64,000 nt of DNA from Spisula solida (GCA_947247005.1 OX365950.1:6460720-6524719); one strand, 5' to 3'. Positions 34,421 to 46,433 are shown, counted from the stretch's first letter. Translations and numbers: made by a program. The notes: generated from the letters alone by a model not told the origin.

Positions 34421-35990
34421 ATATATAGTTTATTCAAGAAAAAGGCTAATATGCCTATCATTCTACAAATGTATACAATTTCACATATTTTTACAATGGT
34501 TAATGGTGACATTATTAGCATATTCAGGTAATATGAACTAATGCACAGCATATTTTTAGCGGACTATGTCAGTTTTCCTACATTATTTGTAACATGCTTA
34601 TCTAGTACTTGATTTTTTGGTGATACATAACTTCACAAAAAATTGTTTGGTTACGAAGTAACGAATCTGGAGCAAGCCGTTTCCAAAAGGCGCTACCGAG
34701 CGCTTTCCTACGTCTATGCAACCTATCGAAGCACAAGAAAGCGCTCGATAGGGGTTTGGTACGAAATATTGGGTACAAAGTAACGAAAGACGATACAAAC
34801 CTGCTATCGTTTGTCAGTCCGAATGAACATTTGTCAGCCCGATCAAAATGAAAATATATCTGTCTGTGGATAATACACGCTTTTCAATTTGTTTAATTCT
34901 AGGTCTACTTAATTCAGGGGTAACTAATTTAAAAATGAATAATTAGATATAAACTCAGATAACAACTGATTTCAAATAGGCCTTATTTGATATTTTACAT
35001 GAGCATACCAGATAGTACTTTTGTTCAAAAGAAAAGGCTATTTTAATTTCAATTAATCATATTACGATTAAATATCAAACATCTTTAATCTTAATCACCT
35101 TTTTTTGTTAAATAAACCCTGCAAATCGTCACAACATAAAAGAGACTTAGACGGAAAATTACGGGTTTTATTGTATCCAATAACGACAACAACAACATGT
35201 AATTAGTTTTCGCGACCTTTATCCCGCGAATATTTTTTGACGATTTTGGAGGGATTTTTTATTACATCTCGGCGAGGAATTACGAAAATGCATTTGTTTT
35301 ACTTTCTTTACAATAACCTACAACTACGATGTGGATTATCAACGTCCGGTCTAGATACGTAAATACCCGAAACAGACTTTAATTAATTGTATTGCAAACT
35401 TTGCGATGGGAAATAACCGAAACATGTGTCTTTTTTATTAGATTTTCTTAAGATTGGTTGATATTTCGCGCATATGAACGATTCCCGCTCGACTTACTTC
35501 GTTATCTCAGATTAATCATGTGTCTCATAACAGTTTGTAGCATCGTTTATGCACTGAAAATGTTAAAATTTCCTTCCGAAGCGGGCAAAAAAATGGCTGC
35601 CTTTTTTGTGTCCAAACATTTAGGAAATAGCCCTCCCAATAAAAAAGCAACCATGGAAGACTGATAATTATTTTCTTTTCTAGACAGGGGCCTACGCTAG
35701 TTTTTGGAATATTTTTAAACATCATTAAAAAATAAAAGAAAATTTATGAGCTGCCGAATATCGCATTTTAAATTTTTTGATTATTCTATTGGTAGCCATT
35801 ATCTAGTATCTTTGCTTCAGTGCGGGATTTTAACACAAAGTTTTAGATCCATTAGTGAATTCAAACTCTGACCAAACCACGTGCACAGGTGTTACCATAA
35901 ACCGGATCTTATCCGTTGGGCTTCGCCCAACGTATAGTCCGCTATAATTGTATCAAATATATTGATATAATAATAAACAATATAATCAAT
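34421..35990. other. Non-coding part of the 12-kb block
   Basis: It may contain the 3' UTR of minus-strand LINE B. It also holds an inverted-repeat cluster at 34660-34800 ('gctaccgagcgctttc' against 'gaaagcgctcgatagg') related to 9790-9960, and a short perfect hairpin GTTGGGC-ttc-GCCCAAC near 35915. No gene is recognised. A 68-codon frame at 35458-35664 is unsupported. Confidence 0.4.
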
Positions 35991-36083
35991 TTGTAAGTTT
36001 TAACTTTATCATACAACATAATCGGTTTAAATGTATGGTACATATACACTCCTACTGTAATTGTAGTTATTCAATGTACATTT

Positions 36084-36375
36084 TCACATATACATATATA
36101 CAAAGTGAGAGAGAGTTATTAAAGTGAAATATACTACAGTACTAATTAAAAGCCACATGATTGTCTTGCGTCTTATTTCGAAACTTTTCTGTAAGAACAT
36201 AGATAGGTTTTTCTGGATAGTTTTATTATAGGATTTTAAAAGTTCAACAAATTTTGGCACATTTGGATGATTCCAGAAATATCGTTTAATATGACATTTT
36301 CTTATTTCGTGATATAGGTGACATTCTAATAAAAGGTGAAATTCGTCTTCTAGGGTATGACATGTATGACATTCT
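36084..36375 (-). pseudogene. LINE B ORF2, C-terminal end
   Basis: The frame includes CHTCHTLEDEFHLLLEC, a C-x2-C...H-x4-C motif shared with LINE A (CRTC...DEFH) and LINE C (CHLC...DEFH). The preceding part of the protein, ending PYDERKL, lies at 37435 on the other side of an insertion of about 1.05 kb. Confidence 0.75.
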
Positions 36376-36377
36376 AA

Positions 36378-37431
36378 CATAGCACGTGAGATTTGCCTTC
36401 TTTGCGTATATTGAGCTTACCATATTTTATTACCGCGATAAAATATAGCTGATTGGTGACGTCACTTTTGACGTCATATACTATGACAAATGACGTAACG
36501 GTGACGGTAACGTTCCTAGGAAAGAGAGTAGTTTGACGTCAACCTGTCTTGTTGTGCTATAAATGGCAGAGCATTGGCGAAATAATAAATAGGAGCTGTG
36601 CTTTGTTGTGTTATAAAATATAGGCACTCGTTTGAATGCGTACATTAAATCACTCGTGCTACGAACTCGTGTTTTAATTACTACGCATCCAAACACGTGC
36701 AGCCTATATTTAATTACGCAACAAAACATAGCTACGTATTAATTATTTCCTAATTCTAACACGATCCGCGGATTAATCCACATACACATAGAGAAAACCG
36801 AAGCATGTATTATTACCGCAATAAAACATGGTATCAAATTGGCTGTTACTATTTACGCCCCGTATCACGTGGCATATTTTACGAATGAATGATTGTTAAC
36901 TTTATAGTAAAATTTTCTACGAGTCGCGATGGCAAGGCAAGTTGCACGAGAATCCAGTGTTACAGCTATGACGCATCTATTGTTAGAAACTCCAATATAC
37001 TCACGAAATAAAGATTCATAAAAACTTCTGATAATCAATTCATGAAATAGATACACTATACTCGTGTTATTAAAATTGTTTCAATGTTTAAAATGTGTTA
37101 TTTCCTTCAGAAAAGTACAAAGGTCGTTTTCATTAACGAGGGAGGTAATTGAACCAGCTAATAAGCCACTCAATTTCAGCGCGGAATTATGTTCAATGTC
37201 AAATGGGTGAAAATGGAATGCGCTTAGTTAAATAGTGCGGGATATTATCGTATTTAGAATCGAAATAAAAACTCTGTTCTTGTATTTTGTCGGTGAATAA
37301 AACATGGGCAGGAGTTCGGATGCGGAAAAATTAAATCACGAGTGCGTAGCACGAGTGATTTAATTTTCCGCCATCCGAACGAGTGCCACTGTTTTATTCA
37401 CCGACAAAATACAAGAACAGAGTTTTATTTC
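36378..37431. mobile_element. Insertion in LINE B made of foldback elements
   Basis: Separates two parts of the LINE B protein. It contains an imperfect hairpin at about 36600-36725 ('gttgtgttataaaatataggcactcgt' against 'cacgtgcagcctatatttaattacgcaac') and a near-perfect foldback at 37262-37431. 'cactcgtgctacg' type words occur in both. The outer ends and target duplication are not clear, so it may be one element or two. Confidence 0.55.
37262..37431. repeat. Near-perfect 170-bp foldback
   Basis: Outer arms of about 42 bases (37262-37304 against 37390-37431, starting GAAATAAAAACTCTG with one mismatch). Inner arms follow (GTTCGGATG...AATTAAATCAC against its complement). The centre is a short GTGCgtaGCAC core. 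The transcript would fold into a long hairpin. Such foldbacks are usually MITEs and can be small-RNA sources. Confidence 0.8.
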
Positions 37432-37434
37432 TTA

Positions 37435-38264
37435 ATTTTCTCTCATCGTATGGGATTTTATGTGGCTTGTGCCATCTTCCGGCCTCAACCTCTAACCTGT
37501 GTGCTGAGACACGGAATCTAGTGAGCGCAAACCTGTTTTTATCAAAATTAATGTTATCTAAGTAAGAATGAAAGTTGAAACTACAGAATAATTTAAAAGT
37601 TCTTGCCCTTGTCGAATTTTCTACTTCGTTATTCCAAATTTGTAAAAAGAAATCTTTTACTCTGTGTTTAAAAATAGACAGAAACAATTTACTGTTAGCG
37701 ACATTCTGATTAATCCATACCTCTAAAAACCCTAAAGTATCTAAAATATGTTTAACGGACTTTGCCCAAGATTTTTTATTTCGATACAATTCCAAGTCTT
37801 TAATCATCATATTATAGGCAGCTTTAATATATTTTGTATCTGAGCACTGTACAACTTTTAACCAATATCTAATAACATTAACTAAACGTGTAATTTTAAG
37901 TGGGTATCGCCCTAATTCTCCATATATAAAATTATTCTGTGTTTGGGATTTAACGCCCATAATTTCTTTTAAAAATTGTAATTGGATGCGTTCTATTTGT
38001 ATTACGTCATTGATACCCCATATCTCACTCCCAAAACGAAGTACAGGTATAATTAATTTATCAAATCAGTCTAACTTATGGCTCACACTCATTGATGGAA
38101 ATTTTAAAAAAATAAGATTTTAGCATGTACACGTACAAAGATTTTAGCGCTTGACCAGAAAGAGATTCATAAGTTTTTATGAAAGAGCCGCCAGTAGTAA
38201 AAACTATTCCAAGATATTTAAAATGATTGACTATTTCAATTTCTTTATCGTCATATAAAAATCT
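37435..38264 (-). pseudogene. LINE B ORF2, region after the RT
   Basis: Two frames: 38264-38076 with YDDKEIEIVNHFKYLGIVF and GGSFIKTYESLSGQALKSL, then 37960-37435 with SQTQNNFIYGELGRYPLKI, the tryptophan-rich thumb/connection sequence and HRLEVEAGRWHKPHKIPYDE. Both are typical post-RT sequence of this LINE group. The frame is shifted between 38076 and 37960. The segment starts exactly where the tandem element ends at 38265. Confidence 0.75.
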
Positions 38265-39100
38265 ATTATTTATTGAAGGCGGACAAAGAGTGACCAATGT
38301 GTACAGCTACAAATATACTAACAAACTAGATGACTGATTAAGATAAATTTAATGTTAAGTTTGGCCATGTTTGGCCACGGCTTACAAATTCGGGCTGCCG
38401 ACAATACAAAGGGCTAGCCCTAACAACAACAACAACATCAATAAATCAAGATGTTCACAATGAACAGATAGAATTAGTATTTGAGCCAACTCTGGGTAAC
38501 AGGTGTTGGGCTCACCTTATTTTATTTATATATATAATAAATGGATTAAGCTGTCTGCAATCAAGTGTTACAAACAACTAATACAAAATGTGCATTTAAA
38601 ACATGTTATCACAATTAATGTCAAAATGGGTTTGAGACCCCACAAAAACGTGACAAAAGTTAGATAGTCAATACTATTAACAATCTGGGTTTTAGACCCC
38701 ACACAATATTTATAATGCATAGTCCGTGACGAAGGATTCTACAACGAAGATCTACAACGGTCATACAAGTACCTGAAATATATCAATAAACCAGCAAAGT
38801 ATATTTTTTCAATAACAACAAAGAAAATGATATTTCAATAAAACATGTATGTGTGAAATTTGTGTGAAATTCGCCATAATGAACACATGTACTCTATCAG
38901 TTAATAAGGGTGCGGAGGGTGGGTATTAAAGAAATGAAAGACCAGTCTCTCATTTTTATTTTAAGAAAGGAAAGCGGTGCGCATGTAACTTACGCAATGT
39001 GAAAATCACTAAAGGTTAAAACCCTTAAATGTTTAGGTTCAAGACAATAAATGTTTGGCCGCCTCAAAATAAAATCACCTATCCTGAAGTGATAGCTGCC
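38265..39100 (+). mobile_element. 836-bp short copy of a tandem element inside LINE B
   Basis: Its first ~295 bp (starting ATTATTTATTGAAGGCGG) match the first ~295 bp of the element at 39101, and its last ~170 bp (ending GTGATAGCTGCC) match the last ~165 bp of that element. The middle differs. It is therefore an internally deleted or alternative-core relative joined head to tail, without any spacer, to the long copy. Orientation is arbitrary. Confidence 0.8.
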
Positions 39101-39544
39101 ATTATTTATTGAAGGCGGACAAAGAGTGACCAATGTGTACAGCTACAAATATACTAACAAACTAGATGACTGATTAAGATAAATTTAATGTTAAGTTTGG
39201 CAATGTTTGGCCACGGCTTACAAATTCGGGCTGCCGACAATACAAAGGGCTAGCCCTAACAACAACAACAACATCAATAAATCAAGATGTTCACAATGAA
39301 CAGATAGAATTGGTATTTGAGCCAACTCTGGGTAACAGGTGTTGGGCTCACCTTATTTTATTTATATATATATAATAAATGGATTAAGCTGTCTGACATA
39401 TGGACCCTACACAACGGTCCAGGTACGCCATGGACCGGTGTGCAGGGACCACCGCCACGAATGGTGGGGCCAGCGAAATCCGCCGTGCAACAAAGCCAAA
39501 CATTGCCGAGTGCCGTGAGCAAAAATATCAACGGCTTATTTCTA

Positions 39545-39765
39545 TACAATAGTTCAATTCAATTCAATCCAATCCAATTCAGTTCAACTTAACTCAATTC
39601 CATTTAATTCAACTCAGTTCAATACACTCAAATCCAATCAATTCCATTCAATCCACCTCAACTCAATTCAGTTCAACTTAACTCAATTCCATTCAATTCA
39701 ACTCATTTCAATACACTCAAATCCAATCAATTCAATTCAACTCAATCAAATTCATTAGCATATAA
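39545..39765 (+). repeat. Pentamer-rich low-complexity array
   Basis: Repeats of 'aattcaa', 'ttcaactcaa' and 'caatcc' over about 220 bp inside the 5.7-kb element. Internal microsatellite-like tracts are known from Helentron-type non-autonomous elements. Confidence 0.7.
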
Positions 39766-42700
39766 TCAGTCATCATTGTACTTAAACATGGGTAGCCGAG
39801 AGCAAAACAACAACGGCTTGATTATTAAATAATTAATGCATTCTATATAGCAACAGTCCAGTTTGTAATTCGTTTGACTTTCTATGGCCCAGTAGCTGTA
39901 CACTATACCACCCTCAAGGTTGCACCAAAAATTCATTGCTGCTTAATGCAAAACAGCAGCCGTTTAAATGCTGTAAAATATAGTCATATTCATAGTTTAC
40001 TTGATATTTGCTTGGCAAAGTAAATTCACAAACAAGTGGTTTTACAATACCACAAGACAGGACCGTGTACAAAACTTAACCACTTGCATCTTGTATTTGT
40101 TCTGATAAATCGTTAAATGTATGCCATTACTGCGAAACAACCTTTTGTCAAGAGAGCGCAGATCAACATATAAATAATATGGGCCCCAACGGGTCAACAA
40201 ATTTTCGTACCAGCACATGATAATAAGTTAAACAAAAACTAAAAAAAAAAAACTACTTCCCCTCGCTACTAATGACACACTGGATAGCCAATTACCTTAA
40301 AGGGAGATAATATCAGCACAATGATATCCATACAATATCCAAGCTTTTGCCAGTATGTAAGACCTTTTTGGTAGCCACTTAATTAACAGGACACAGCAAC
40401 CTTAATCTTTGCAAGCCTACAGCAAATGCAACTGACAAAGGATGGTTATGAAAGCATAGTAGATGTTACATTACAGCACAAGTTGGAAGTTCTATAAAAA
40501 CTAACCCTTGTAGATATACCACAAAACTGTGTACTAAACTAATCCAATTGATCAACTGTATCAAATTGTAAAGGCAAGCCTTAAATTGAATCTACCAGCA
40601 AACCATGAACTAATAACCAGAAATAGATGCCAACTTGTCACTTCTTATAAATTAGTCAATGGAGTTGTACAACCAACTCATAATGGACTGTGGAACCATT
40701 TTCAAGGTCCTAAATGATGGAACTTGCAAGCAATATGATAGTAGGAGCAATAGTAACAGAACATGGTTCATACAAAATTCTCACACCAAAATCCATGGAC
40801 TATTCAAGGTAGAATATGCATTTTCAAGGTGTTTTTCCAAAGATTCACCATGGTTAAAAAGTACGAAAATGTAATAATTCACTGCCACTTTATACTCTAT
40901 TTCTAGTCATACCCGAACGAGCTCAATTATCAAATAACAGTGACATTCACACTCATATATTTTAATATGTAATTTAATTATTTTACACAGATAATAAATG
41001 TGCCATCTAACAACACCAATAAGCTTTTTAGGATATTTAAGGCTGTTGGCCTGAATTCAAGAATGTTCAGTTAAATTCAAGTACCATTTTGGCATTTTTT
41101 CAAGGTGGCACTAAATTCAAGTACTTTTCAATGTTGAAACCACATTCAAGGCCTGTATGAACCTTGCAGAAAAGCACTCTTAACAGTTTATAATATTAAT
41201 ATAACATATAATTATGTACTGTTCATATGCACAGGTGGTTTAACTAACAACATGAATTTAAAGAAGATATTTTATCGAGACAACAATAAACGAAGAATAA
41301 CAAAATGTCTCATGACATGTGGTAACAAGCCATTACTTGGCAACTGCTATAAACTAACAAATTGTTCTAGATGCATAATTTGGTAAAATGTAAGGGACAT
41401 AGATAATGAAGTAAATACATATAACTCCGTTATGACTACTGGATTGCACGAGTCTATACCATTCATCTATTGATCCTGGCAATTATCACATAACCCTAAA
41501 CTAACAAATGTCTCCTACCTGGATCATTTACTACCTCAAGTGGCAAATGTCCCTACCAGATTAATATCACCTTACTCACCACTTTTGCTTAGCATGTGCA
41601 TAATAATAGCTTAATGAACATCACATGGGCTTTAGACCGGATACATTCCCTATTCTAATAACCTAACTATTTACAAGTTGAAGATAATGTGTAATCACAC
41701 CAATGATAAAATAAAAATTGTATCAGTAACTTAGTGAGTAACTCCTTTTCACTCAGCAATAGGAAAACTGGTTTGCCTCTCATACCCTTGTGGTGATAGC
41801 TATGTCAGGAAAAAAGGTGCTGAGTCGCAAGAACTTGTTTTACACTCAACCTAAAATTACTAGTATTACACCCCTATACCACAAACAGTTTTATGTACAC
41901 ACTACCCTGATACACGGGGGACTTAAGCATGCATTTATAACTAGAAGTTACACTAAATAATCTAAATCTTTAACAAACCCTCTTTTTATAAAAATTACCA
42001 CTACAATATCCATAGCTAGGCAACTTAAAATAGGTTGAAAGATTGCAACTTGACCCATTACCACAGTCAGACAAAGCACACTAATTAATTTCAAATTCCA
42101 GTATGTGAACTTTGCTTGAACTAACTATATTTGTGATGAAGTTGCTGTATATTATAATCACTGCCTAATATTAAGCACTGAAAATACACCTGTCCCATAC
42201 CAACATGAGTATGTGTGATTTCACCACAAAAACATCTTCAATTGATTTAATAAAAACAATCTTTAATTTGGTTCAAACCCAGTGCCGGTAATTATACTGA
42301 CTACAAACAAGCATGTCCACAAAAGTTTCTCTTTACAAACTCTGATTGTACATTCTGAGTAAAACTTACATTTAATGTACTTATGTAACACTCCTATCAC
42401 AATTCCTTATTAAAAATTAAATATACCACCTGGTTAACGATATTGTTAATTCTACCCGATTGTCTCCTAAATGACTCAAGATACCCACACTTCTAACATA
42501 AAAGCCATCAAACAGTCCACACAATTCCTGCTGACTTATACATGATACATCACACAAACCATTTCCTTTGCGTTGTGATTAGTACACATTCATGACATTC
42601 CTACAAAAAAGATTAGTAGTTGATATTCACAGTACTCGACTTATAAAGACTGAATTACAGTTTCTACCATTAACACATTCGGTAACACTGCCGAAATTGT

Positions 42701-43080
42701 TGATATATCCAATCTGACAAGACCCCTGGTAACTATATGTGCAAGCTTAACAGTAACTAAATGGTTAGGAACTGATTTACTTAATGCAATGAAATTTATA
42801 TCAAAATTGATGGCATTAATTTTTGGAATTACCATCATAAACATCACAATATAAATTAAACAACTTGAATGGAGGAAAATTTGTCAGTTAAATATCCCTG
42901 CTGTTTATGCACGATTCATAAAATGTCGCAACAGCCCTTCAATGCGGTACGTGCATATTTTTATCAAATTTATCAATCTTAAATTAAGGTGACAAGTTTT
43001 CAATATAAAATTGAATAGTTATTTTCTAAATCCAAAAACCATGTTACAAGGATGCATTCCACTAACTCAAAATCACACTT
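39766..43080. other. Core of the 5.7-kb element, no gene recognised
   Basis: About 3.3 kb of AT-rich sequence. 'gaattcaag', 'aaattcaagtac' and 'ttcaaggt' words recur at 40800-41150 as a loose repeat. No reading frame of interest is present. The minus-strand 68-codon frame at 42641-42847 has no motif. Confidence 0.4.
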
Positions 43081-43222
43081 ATACTTCTGTTCCGCAAGTG
43101 GAACCATTCGGTAATTGGCAAACTGGCTCTATGTATGTCATTTAACTAGCCATACTTTTGTTCCGCAAGTGGAACCATTCGGTTATTGGCAAACTGGCTC
43201 TATGTATGTCATTTAACTAGCC
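43081..43222 (+). repeat. 71-bp tandem duplication
   Basis: 43081-43151 and 43152-43222 are direct copies (both 'atact(t/c)(t)tgttccgcaagtgg...') differing at two or three positions. The near identity implies a recent duplication within the element. Confidence 0.85.
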
Positions 43223-43411
43223 ATATGATTCCATATATTGATATAACCTAAGCATCACTTATACACATGCAAATGTGTAGATACAGCCCGAGTTAACGTG
43301 CACAAGCCAAGGGCTCAATTTCAGTCAACAATTCAGGATAGACAATATAATTATATACAAACTAAATCCAATGGGAAAAAGAAATAAAAATTATACGCCT
43401 TATCCTTCAAT

Positions 43412-43831
43412 TTAATAGATTCTATCCTCCATGATGATCATTGATGCCATATCTCTGCATTCGGTGTTTCCATCACAATCCACAATAAAGCCTCCGTTCG
43501 GTATGCACCAATCTAAAGTCTTGGCCAAATTGTGAAAGAAGAAAAATATAAATATAGCCATAAAAGTATAATTATCTAACAATAATGAATACATATTTAA
43601 TAAGTTATTTCTCTTCATGCATAATAAAACTATACACACATTAGCCTGATAAGGTGGGCTGCATGAAGGTAATGATATGATTATATCTCTAACACAGCCC
43701 CGTTGATATATCGCCAACTTTTCCAAAAGTTCACTGGTGGCAATGCTCGGATAAGAACACTCTGTCTGAATAACTCGCACCTACACCTGGCTACAGGCAC
43801 TACATCCACCAGACGCTCTTCGATTGTTCAT
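43412..43831 (-). pseudogene. Captured exon-like sequence with LDLa-like Cys pattern
   Basis: On the minus strand ATG at 43831 opens MNNRRASGGCSACSQV, an in-frame TAG follows at 43781-43783, then ECSYPSIATSELLEKLAI and RGCVRDIIISLPSCSPPYQ. An AT-rich stretch (43525-43655) has donor-like GTGTGT and a pyrimidine-rich acceptor side. It is followed by DWCIPNGGFIVDCDGNTECR and a stop at 43412-43414. The spacing C-I-P...C-D-G-N-x-E-C-x-D resembles an LDL-receptor class A repeat lacking its final SDE. The whole looks like two decayed exons of a host extracellular-protein gene carried by the 5.7-kb element. Family identity is tentative. Confidence 0.4.
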
Positions 43832-44445
43832 GGCAGAACTTATTCAATATAAATAAATCCCCAAGTAGGCTACGCCTTAGTTCATATTATCCAAAACATC
43901 ATTCACTTGATTTGAATCAGTATAGCCTTCGAAGGCCTAAATGCGTTTACCTTAAAGTTCAAGCTTGGACGGTCTGTTAATACCAAGTCGGAATCAAAAA
44001 ACACTAGGGCCTACTCTGGTCAGCAATCTGCAGTGATGTTTAATATCTGCCATCAGGTTAACCAATAACCATACATAATTTATCATGGGGAACAACTCTG
44101 TACATCAAGCTACGAGTGACGTCATAAATCAGAAAATGACGTCATCCCACATCAATGCAATTTCAGGGGCGTAGTTGGTGGTTGTGTTTGGGGTCCTCAA
44201 CATTGTAAAAATGTGCGACTTTATGTCATTTTGGCCAAATTTATCATTTTACTTTCCGTATAAATTAATGTACGCACGCGTGTACGTCCGCATCGCTGGC
44301 TACGCCACTGAATTATGTAATAAAATGACAATTCAGCGTGTCATATTCTTTAGAATGTTCAGATCTACCGTACTAAACAATAGCTATCTGCATATAAACA
44401 CAACTACATGTCAATCATGATAATCTAAACAGACAGACAAAAACC

Positions 44446-44511
44446 TTGACCATGAATGATGCAATCGAATTCGTCTGTTCCATCTCGATTGTTGAAATCA
44501 TCTAAAATCAG
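44446..44511 (-). pseudogene. Second captured exon-like segment, LDLa-like
   Basis: Minus strand: acceptor 'tatctgattttag' before 44511, then a frame reading DFNNRDGTDEFDCIIHGQ and a donor-like AAG|GTTTTT. The DGTDEFDC core matches the calcium-binding D-G-[ST]-D-E-x-x-C end of LDL-receptor class A repeats. It precedes 43831-43412 in transcription order, so the two may come from one gene. Confidence 0.4.
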
Positions 44512-44797
44512 ATATAAAATAATACCATCCAGACCTCAACCTGACACATCAGTTGTCACCAAACCTTCATCTAGCAGCATCCACAATTAATACCACAATT
44601 TACAGTAACAAGCAGGATATAGATCACATTAAAGAAATGAAAGACCAGTCTCTCATTTTTATTTTAAGAAAGGAAAGCGGTGCGCATGTAACTTACGCAA
44701 TGTGAAAATCACTAAAGGTTAAAACCCTTAAATGTTTAGGCTCAAGACAATAAATGTTTGGCCGCCTCAAAATAAAATCACCTATCCTGAAGTGATA

Positions 44798-45380
44798 GCT
44801 GCCAATGTTTTTTCTAAGAGAACCTGCTTTTCTGAAAACTAGAATTTTTGTCTTATTTATGTTAACTGTCAATTTCCATCTATTACAATATTCTTCTAGT
44901 AAATGTAAGCCCTTTGCAACCCACTTTCTGTTTCTGAAATGATAACAATATCACCTGCATACAGTAATAGAAATATGTGTAATGAATCTATCTCAACTCC
45001 TTTAAACCCGTTCAAAACAAAATACTCTTCAATATCATTTAAATACATAGCAAATAAAAATGGGGATAAACTTTCTCTAACATACATGTAAATTCATCAC
45101 TTAACTTGTTGTTATATTTTACGCGACACGTTGTTTTGTAACCCTCATATATCGACTTTACAATATTAAACATTTTACCACGAATACCTAACTTGACCAA
45201 CTTATACCATAGAATGTCTCTAACAATATTATCAATGGCTTTAGTAAAATCAATAAAAGCTACATACATTTTCTTATTGTCATTTATCAGGTGGTTAATT
45301 AAGGAATGCAATACAAAAACATTATCTGTGGTACTCATATGTTTTCTGAAACCAGACTGAGCCTCTATGTTATAGAAAGA
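44798..45380 (-). pseudogene. LINE B reverse transcriptase core, mutated
   Basis: Reads EAQSGFRKHMSTTDNVFVLH, then VAFIDFTKAIDNIV (motif A region with KAID in place of KAFD), a frameshift near 45085, SPFLFAMYLNDIEEYF (motif B) and LLYAGDIVIISE. The catalytic box is YAGD, not YADD, at 44950-44961, so activity is lost even apart from the frameshift. It continues to the junction with the tandem element at 44797. Confidence 0.8.
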
Positions 45381-45384
45381 GAAC

Positions 45385-45815
45385 GCAGACGCGAGGTTGT
45401 CTTATTTTGTCGAGGGCGTAGCCCTCGACAAAATAAACAACCAAGCGTTAAGCGTTTTCTTTCTGACTTATATCATTGGCTGTCACTTTGTAAGCATAAG
45501 GCGTGTCCAAATTTTTACAATGCTGACCGATTAACATGTCCAATGAAAATCAATAGCACGGTGTTGTGATTTTAAAGTTGTGGACTCCAATACAACTCGA
45601 CTACGAAAATCGATAGAGATCACGTTGACCGAAGTAAAATACAATGAAGTTGTATGTATACAGTGCAGGATAATATTATCCTGCACTGTAGTAATTGCAC
45701 TCATTCCTTTGAAAATTAAGACACACCCCATCAATTATCATCGGTTTTAGCCACACCGCCTCAGTTAACATCAATGTAAATTGCCGTAGCCATGATATAA
45801 ATATACATTATAGCA
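45385..45815. mobile_element. ~430-bp insertion in LINE B with a strong hairpin
   Basis: LINE B protein breaks off before YNIEAQSG (45385) and resumes upstream at WAECYNVY (45815). The inserted DNA starts with a hairpin at 45395-45442: arms GGTTGT-TTATTTTGTCGAGGGC and the complement, three-base loop, one bulge. A 16-base perfect palindrome near 45664-45690 ('gtgcaggataatattatcctgcac') is also present. It is probably a small TIR or foldback element; its ends are uncertain. Confidence 0.5.
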
Positions 45816-45934
45816 CTCTGCCCAATCAGTGAGTCTATTATTTAAAACTTTCGTAAACAATTTACTAAGAGTACTTAATAAAGTTATGCCCCTTTAATTA
45901 CCAGGGTCATTAAATCCACCCTTTTTGTGTAAAG
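45815..45934 (-). pseudogene. LINE B ORF2, most 5' surviving RT part
   Basis: Reads IPLHKKGGFNDPGN, a stop, RGITLLSTLSKLFTKVLN and RLTDWAECYNVY, the N-terminal fingers region of LINE reverse transcriptases. Upstream ORF2 sequence is missing because the element is truncated where duplication copy A resumes at about 45935. Confidence 0.75.
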
Positions 45935-46433
45935 GTATATATGTATACATTTATTACGTATATTATAGATGATAAGAGTGTATACAAAATCTACTGTCAA
46001 ATCTTGTGTATGACTACATGAAATATACAGCAACCGTCTCATACCTGAGTCATCAAGCCAATCACATCGCCGTCCGTAGTTCGGACAACGTATTCTGTGG
46101 CTATTGCGGGCCGAAAGACGGAGGGCGGACATCGGTCGGTCATGGGGGCATTGACAGTCAAACAGTATGAATCACGAATAGGTGTGTATGTGTATCTAAC
46201 ATGTTGTTCTATTAAAAATGCAAATTCGTGGGATTGGAAAATCTTGGAATTTAAAGAATACTTATAGTGCGGCCAAATTATGATGGCACAATAACATTTA
46301 CACATGCTAATTAGCCGATGTGTTCATTTTCAACAGACAGGGATGCTTACTTACAGTCATGGTCAATAAACGCTTGTTTCGTAATACGTTTTTGCTATAT
46401 GAGCAAATGTACAAAACGATCTTAGATTTTCCA

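Larger units (their letters stand above)
39101..44797 (+). mobile_element. 5.7-kb long copy of the tandem element, possibly rolling-circle type
   Basis: Starts ATTATTTATTGAAGGCGG and ends TATCCTGAAGTGATAGCTGCC. Joining the LINE B bases outside both copies (ending 38264 and starting 44798) gives an uninterrupted LINE frame, so the insertion left no target duplication. Near each end is a subterminal inverted pair (TTGAAGGCGGaCAAA against TTGAGGCGGcCAAA), and CTATC...GATAG can form a small hairpin at the right end. Head-to-tail copies, no target duplication and captured exon-like sequence fit a Helitron/Helentron-like element. No Rep/helicase ORF is present, and the classical TC/CTRR termini are not seen, so the class is inferred. 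Confidence 0.6.
35990..45934 (-). mobile_element. LINE B: 5'-truncated non-LTR retrotransposon, broken by insertions
   Basis: Minus-strand RT and C-terminal segments lie in correct order from 45934 down to about 36084: 45934-45815, 45380-44798, 38264-37435, 36375-36084. Three gaps contain other elements (45385-45815, 38265-44797, 36378-37431). The 5' edge falls at the point where duplication copy A resumes, so this is a 5'-truncated insertion into copy A. The 3' end is not precisely placed. The protein is related to but clearly different from LINE A. Confidence 0.75.
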
